In this document: one piece after another, positions 59,542 to 64,000 of the stretch
Position numbering within the stretch: the stretch's first letter is position 1
Layout of the letters: each line of letters begins with the position of its first letter
From: CAVTOO01 sp963736355
Lineage (GTDB): Bacteria > Pseudomonadota > Alphaproteobacteria > Rhizobiales > Xanthobacteraceae
Reading direction: 5' to 3'
NCBI GenBank assembly: GCA_963736355.1
Contig: CAVTOO010000021.1
Coordinates: forward strand, 1 to 64,000
Length of the DNA stretch: 64,000 nucleotides
Notes under the pieces: generated by a model
Database searches by the model: none
Seen by the model: the letters and a program-made list of their open reading frames with translations, nothing else
What the model was told of the DNA's origin: nothing
Program-made: the position numbers and the translations under genes

Positions 59542-60102
59542 TCAGACCGTCATAATTTCCTTTTCCTTCGCCGCGAGCGCCTGATCCAGCTCGGCGATGG
59601 AACTGTCGGTCACCTTCTGCACTTCGGCAGAATGACGCTTGCCGTCATCTTCCGAAATAGCGTGGTCTTTTTCGAGCTTCTTGAGAACATCGAGGCCGTC
59701 GCGACGCACATGGCGCACGGCCACGCGCGCAGCCTCGGCATATTTATGCGCGACCTTGACGAGTTCCTTGCGGCGCTCTTCGTTCAATTCCGGAATGCGC
59801 AGGCGGATTACCTGCCCTTCGGTCGAGGGCGTGAGGCCGAGATTGGAGGCGACGATCGCCTTCTCGACGGCATGAACCATCGAGCGGTCCCACACCTGCA
59901 CCGACAGCAGCCGCGGCTCGGGAACCGAGACGGTCGCTACCTGATTGAGCGGCATATGGCTGCCATAGGCCTCCACCTGCACCGGATCGAGCATCGAGCC
60001 TGACGCACGGCCCGTGCGCAGACCGTTGAGCTCGTGCTTGAGCGATTGAACGCCAGCCTGCATGCGGCGCTTGATGTCGTTGATATCGAATGTCCCGGAC
60101 AT
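59542..60102 (-). CDS. frr: Ribosome recycling factor
   Basis: 186 aa. The conserved helix LKHELNGLRTGRASGSMLDP, PLNQVATVSVPEPRLLSVQ and the end SEDDGKRHSAEVQKVTDSSI match the family. It splits ribosomes after termination with EF-G. It is in the expected order pyrH-frr-uppS and is intact. Confidence 0.97.
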   Translation of the reverse strand: MSGTFDINDIKRRMQAGVQSLKHELNGLRTGRASGSMLDPVQVEAYGSHMPLNQVATVSVPEPRLLSVQVWDRSMVHAVEKAIVASNLGLTPSTEGQVIRLRIPELNEERRKELVKVAHKYAEAARVAVRHVRRDGLDVLKKLEKDHAISEDDGKRHSAEVQKVTDSSIAELDQALAAKEKEIMTV

Positions 60103-60132
60103 CGTAGTCCCCTTCTTCGGATTTGCGCCGCG

Positions 60133-60849
60133 TCAGCCGCCGACGACAGTACCGCGTCCTTCGCCGCTCAGAACGGCCGAAATCGAGCCGGATTCGGCGA
60201 TCGAGAACACAATGATAGGCATCGTCGTTTCCTGAGCAAGCGCGAAGGCGGTGGCGTCCATCACCTTGTAACCGCCCTGAACGGCCTGCGCATGCGACAA
60301 CCGCTCGAAACGCTTGGCGGCCGGATCTTTCTTCGGATCGGCGCTGTAGACGCCGTCGACATTGGTGGCCTTGAGCACCGCCTTGGCCTGGATTTCTGCG
60401 GCGCGCAAAACAGCCGTGGTGTCGGTGGTGAAATAAGGATTGCCGGTTCCGCCCGCGAACAGAACGATCCGCCCTTTGGCGAGATGCTTGAGCGCGCGGC
60501 CACGCGAAAAGGTTTCGCAGATAGTCGGCATGAGAACGCCGGACAGCGTGCGGGCCGGCTGCCCCTGCCGTTCGAGGGCTGCTTCGAGCGCGAGGCAATT
60601 CATTACCGTGGCCAGCATCCCCATGCTGTCGCCGACCGGTCGCGAGACGCCGCGTGAGGACACTTCGACACCGCGGAAGATATTGCCGCCGCCGACCACC
60701 ACGCCCAGCTCGACACCGAGTGCCTGAGCCGCGATCAGATCGCCTGCAATACGGTCGACGGTCGGCTGGTCAACGCCGCCGCTTTGCTGTCCGGCGAAAG
60801 CTTCGCCGGACAGTTTTACGACGACGCGACGATAGATCGGCTCAGCCAT
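60133..60849 (-). CDS. pyrH: UMP kinase
   Basis: 238 aa, amino-acid kinase fold. RRVVVKLSGEAFAG is the phosphate loop, GVVVGGGNIFRGVEVSSRGV and TDTTAVLRAAEIQAKAVLKA match the family, and YSADPKKDPAAKRFERLS is the C-terminal nucleotide site. It phosphorylates UMP to UDP. Intact. Confidence 0.97.
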   Translation of the reverse strand: MAEPIYRRVVVKLSGEAFAGQQSGGVDQPTVDRIAGDLIAAQALGVELGVVVGGGNIFRGVEVSSRGVSRPVGDSMGMLATVMNCLALEAALERQGQPARTLSGVLMPTICETFSRGRALKHLAKGRIVLFAGGTGNPYFTTDTTAVLRAAEIQAKAVLKATNVDGVYSADPKKDPAAKRFERLSHAQAVQGGYKVMDATAFALAQETTMPIIVFSIAESGSISAVLSGEGRGTVVGG

Positions 60850-60897
60850 GGCGTGTTCGTCCCCCTACAACGGGTTGCCCGAATATGCCGCCGCTGA

Positions 60898-61821
60898 TCA
60901 GCCCTGCCCGGAAGCCTTGGCAACTTCAGCAGCGAAATCGGATTCCTGCTTGTCGATTCCCTCGCCGAGAGCATAGCGCACAAAACCGGTGATCTTCACC
61001 GGTGCACCGACTTTGCCCTCAGCTTCCTTCAGCGCCTGCGCCACGGACTTGCCGTCGTCGTGGATATAGGACTGCTCCAGGAAGCAGACTTCCTTGTAGT
61101 AGGTCTTCAGGCCGGACTCGACGATCTTTTCGATGACGTTCTCGGGCTTGCCCTGCTGGCGATACTTGTCGGCCAGCACGTCCTTTTCACGCTTCACAGT
61201 GGTCGGATCGAGCGATGCCGCATCGAGCGCCTGCGGATTGGCGGCGGCGACATGCATCGCGAGCTGGCGGCCGAGCGCGGCCAGTTCATCGGCCTTGCCG
61301 GCGGATTCGAGCGCAACCAGCACGCCGATCTTGCCGAGGCCGTCGATCACCGCGTTATGCACGTAGCTGCCGATCGCACCCTTGCCGACAGACAAGGACT
61401 TGGCGCGGCGCAGCGACATGTTCTCGCCGATGGTGGCGATGGCGTCGGCGATCGCACGCTCGACGGTGATGCTGCCGACCTTGGCCGCGTTGATCGCGGC
61501 AACGTCGTCGCCGGCGGTGAGCGCAACCTGCGCAATCATCTTCACGAGGCCCTGGAACTGCTCGTTGCGCGCAACGAAGTCCGTCTCCGAGTTGACCTCG
61601 ACGACGACACCCTTGCCCGCCGCGAAAGCCATACCGATCAGACCTTCGGCCGCGACGCGGCCGGCCTTCTTGGCGGCTTTCGACAAGCCCTTCTTGCGCA
61701 GCCAATCCACGGCGGCATCCATGTCGCCGTCGGACTCAGTCAGCGCCTGCTTGCAATCCATCATGCCTGCGCCGGTTTTGTCGCGCAGATCCTTCACCAT
61801 TGCTGCGGTGATGTTCGCCAT
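60898..61821 (-). CDS. tsf: Elongation factor Ts
   Basis: 307 aa. The start MANITAAMVKDLRDKTGAGM and DCKQALTESDGDMDAAVDWL, then GLSKAAKKAGRVAAEGLIG and VEVNSETDFVARNEQF are the hallmark EF-Ts segments. It recycles EF-Tu. The gene is 62 bp after rpsB and intact. Confidence 0.98.
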   Translation of the reverse strand: MANITAAMVKDLRDKTGAGMMDCKQALTESDGDMDAAVDWLRKKGLSKAAKKAGRVAAEGLIGMAFAAGKGVVVEVNSETDFVARNEQFQGLVKMIAQVALTAGDDVAAINAAKVGSITVERAIADAIATIGENMSLRRAKSLSVGKGAIGSYVHNAVIDGLGKIGVLVALESAGKADELAALGRQLAMHVAAANPQALDAASLDPTTVKREKDVLADKYRQQGKPENVIEKIVESGLKTYYKEVCFLEQSYIHDDGKSVAQALKEAEGKVGAPVKITGFVRYALGEGIDKQESDFAAEVAKASGQG

Positions 61822-61883
61822 GTGTCACGTCCAATGTAGGGAGGAGAAGAGCCGCGCGGCGCATGCACCGCGCGGTCGACGTG

Positions 61884-62873
<990 letters not shown>

Positions 62874-63010
62874 TGGTATTCTCCGGTTTGTTCCGCCGGG
62901 AACCGTGTGAGCGTGTCGGACTGCAAAGCAAATGCCGTTAAAGCAAAGCCTTGCTGCCCGGTGCCACCGGACGGCCTTGTGAGCCATGGTTCCCGTGTGA
63001 GATGCGCGGC

Positions 63011-63038
63011 TTATAATCCCGAGAGCGCGCTAAAGCAA
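63011..63038 (-). promoter_or_regulatory. Putative sigma-70 promoter of rpsB
   Basis: On the minus strand TTGCTT (63033-63038), 16 bases, then TTATAA (63011-63016). It lies about 140 bp before the rpsB ATG, leaving a leader of about 130 nt that may be regulatory. Found by eye; not tested. The 260 bp between rpsB and nrdB hold no gene. Confidence 0.5.
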
Positions 63039-63133
63039 GCATTCAGGCAGAGAAAGGGAGGAGCCGCCGCCTATTCAACCCATTGTTAATACAATGGATT
63101 TTCGTGGCCCGGACGGCCCCTGCCCAATCATCC

Positions 63134-64000
63134 TCAGTCCCAGCTCAGCGCGCCGCCGTTCTGGTACTCGATGACGCGGGTCTCGAAGAAGTTCTTCTCC
63201 TTCTTCAGGTCCATCGCCTCCGACATCCAGGGAACGGATTTTCGGTCTCGGCGAACACCGGCGCCAGGCCGAGCTGCGCGCAGCGGCGGTTGGCGATGAA
63301 GTGCATGTACTCTCGCACAGCGCCGCATTCAGGCCGAGGAAGCCGCGCGGCATGGTGTCGCGGCCGTAGGCGGCCTCCAGCTCGGCGGCGTCGTCGCATC
63401 ATGCCGCGCACCTCGTCCTGGAACGCCTTCGTCCACAGATGCGGATTCTCGATCTTGATCTGGTTGATGACGTCGATGCCGAAGTTCAGGTGAATCGATC
63501 TCGTCGCGCAGGATGTACTGATACTGCTCGGCGATGCCGACCATCTTGTTGCGGCGGCCGAGCGACAGGATCTGCGCGAAGCCGGTGTAGAACCACATGC
63601 CCTCGAAGACGACGTAGAAGGCGACGAGATCGCGCAGGAACGCCTGGTCGGTCTCCGGCGTGCCGGTCTTGAAGTCGGGATCGTCGAGATGCTGGGTGTG
63701 CTTCAGCGCCCACGCCGCCTTGTCGGTGATCGACGGCACCTCGCGGTACATGTTGAACAGCTCGCCCTCGTCGAGGCCGAGGCTTTCGACGATGTACTGG
63801 AAGGTGTGGGTGTGCACCGCCTCCTCGAAGGCCTGGCGCAGCAGATACTGCCGGCATTCCGGATTGGTCAGGTGGCGGTAGATCGCCAGCACGATGTTGT
63901 TGGCGACCAGCGATTTCGGAGGCGGCGAAGAAGCCGAGGTTGCGCTTGATGGCGCGGCGCTCGTCCTCGGTCAGGCCGTCGCGCGACTTCCACAGCGCGA
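63134..64000 (-). CDS. nrdB: Ribonucleotide reductase beta subunit (NrdB), partial, with frame breaks
   Basis: The 5' end lies beyond the window. The visible part contains LLRQAFEEAVHTHTFQYIVE (iron-ligand Glu/His helix), EGMWFYTGFAQILSLGRRNK, GIAEQYQYILRDEI and the end KKEKNFFETRVIEYQNGGAL. These mark class Ia R2, which holds the di-iron tyrosyl radical. Breaks lie near 63240, 63320, 63395, 63493 and 63914. The protein stays conserved across them, as in the other indel-dense patches. Confidence 0.88.

Overview
This GC-rich window comes from an alphaproteobacterium of the order Hyphomicrobiales (Rhizobiales), most like the Bradyrhizobiaceae/Xanthobacteraceae. The evidence is the gene order rpsB-tsf-pyrH-frr-uppS-cdsA-dxr-rseP-bamA-lpxD-fabZ-lpxA-lpxI-lpxB, an E1-beta subunit (PdhB) with its own lipoyl domain, an S2 protein with a long C-terminal extension, the GAAC-N7-GAAC SOS box before lexA, and a palindrome of a type common in Bradyrhizobium-like intergenic DNA. 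It is chromosomal core with small accessory insertions. I found no rRNA, tRNA, CRISPR, prophage or insertion sequence.

Layout. 1-6.2 kb: end of an Old Yellow Enzyme, ada, and an RND efflux pump with its adaptor. 6.4-10.4 kb: xthA, a Sel1-repeat (ExoR-like) protein overlapping ilvD, and a GlsB-type membrane protein. 10.4-16.4 kb: pyruvate dehydrogenase operon pdhA-pdhB-pdhC-(two small membrane proteins)-lpdA. 16.5-20.4 kb: a double beta-barrel outer membrane protein, ftsB, an FMN reductase, eno. 20.5-29.1 kb: queF, two MFS genes, kdsA, VOC and NIPSNAP genes, a yjfLMC-like trio, pyrG. 29.2-38.2 kb: secG, a hydrolase, tpiA, a PpiD-like chaperone, trpD-trpC-moaC-moeA, lexA. 38.3-45.5 kb: a membrane protein, comEC, a methyltransferase, gltX, gltA. 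45.6-48.3 kb: an ECF sigma factor coupled to a VWA membrane protein. 48.4-63 kb: lipid A / BAM / isoprenoid / translation block. The end of the window holds part of nrdB.

A dominant technical feature is frame breakage. Three patches (about 1.96-5.4, 42.6-45.5 and 63.1-64.0 kb) carry dense single-base indels, although the encoded protein stays fully conserved from frame to frame. Essential genes such as gltX and gltA are hit, so this looks like uncorrected long-read sequence rather than gene decay. Isolated indels elsewhere (ada, ilvD, pyrG, lexA, lpxA, cdsA and others) fall mainly in short homopolymers or at sites that can be restored to GANTC, the CcrM methylation motif. Such genes are listed as CDS spanning the broken frames.

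Many neighbouring genes share ATGA, GTGA or TGATG junctions (for example kdsA/MFS/MFS, trpD/trpC, NIPSNAP/VOC, sigma/VWA, lpxD/fabZ, uppS/cdsA), which implies tightly coupled operons. The most system-like novelty candidates are the ECF sigma-VWA pair, the two unknown membrane proteins inside the PDH operon, and the yjfLMC-like trio. None can be called a new system from sequence alone.
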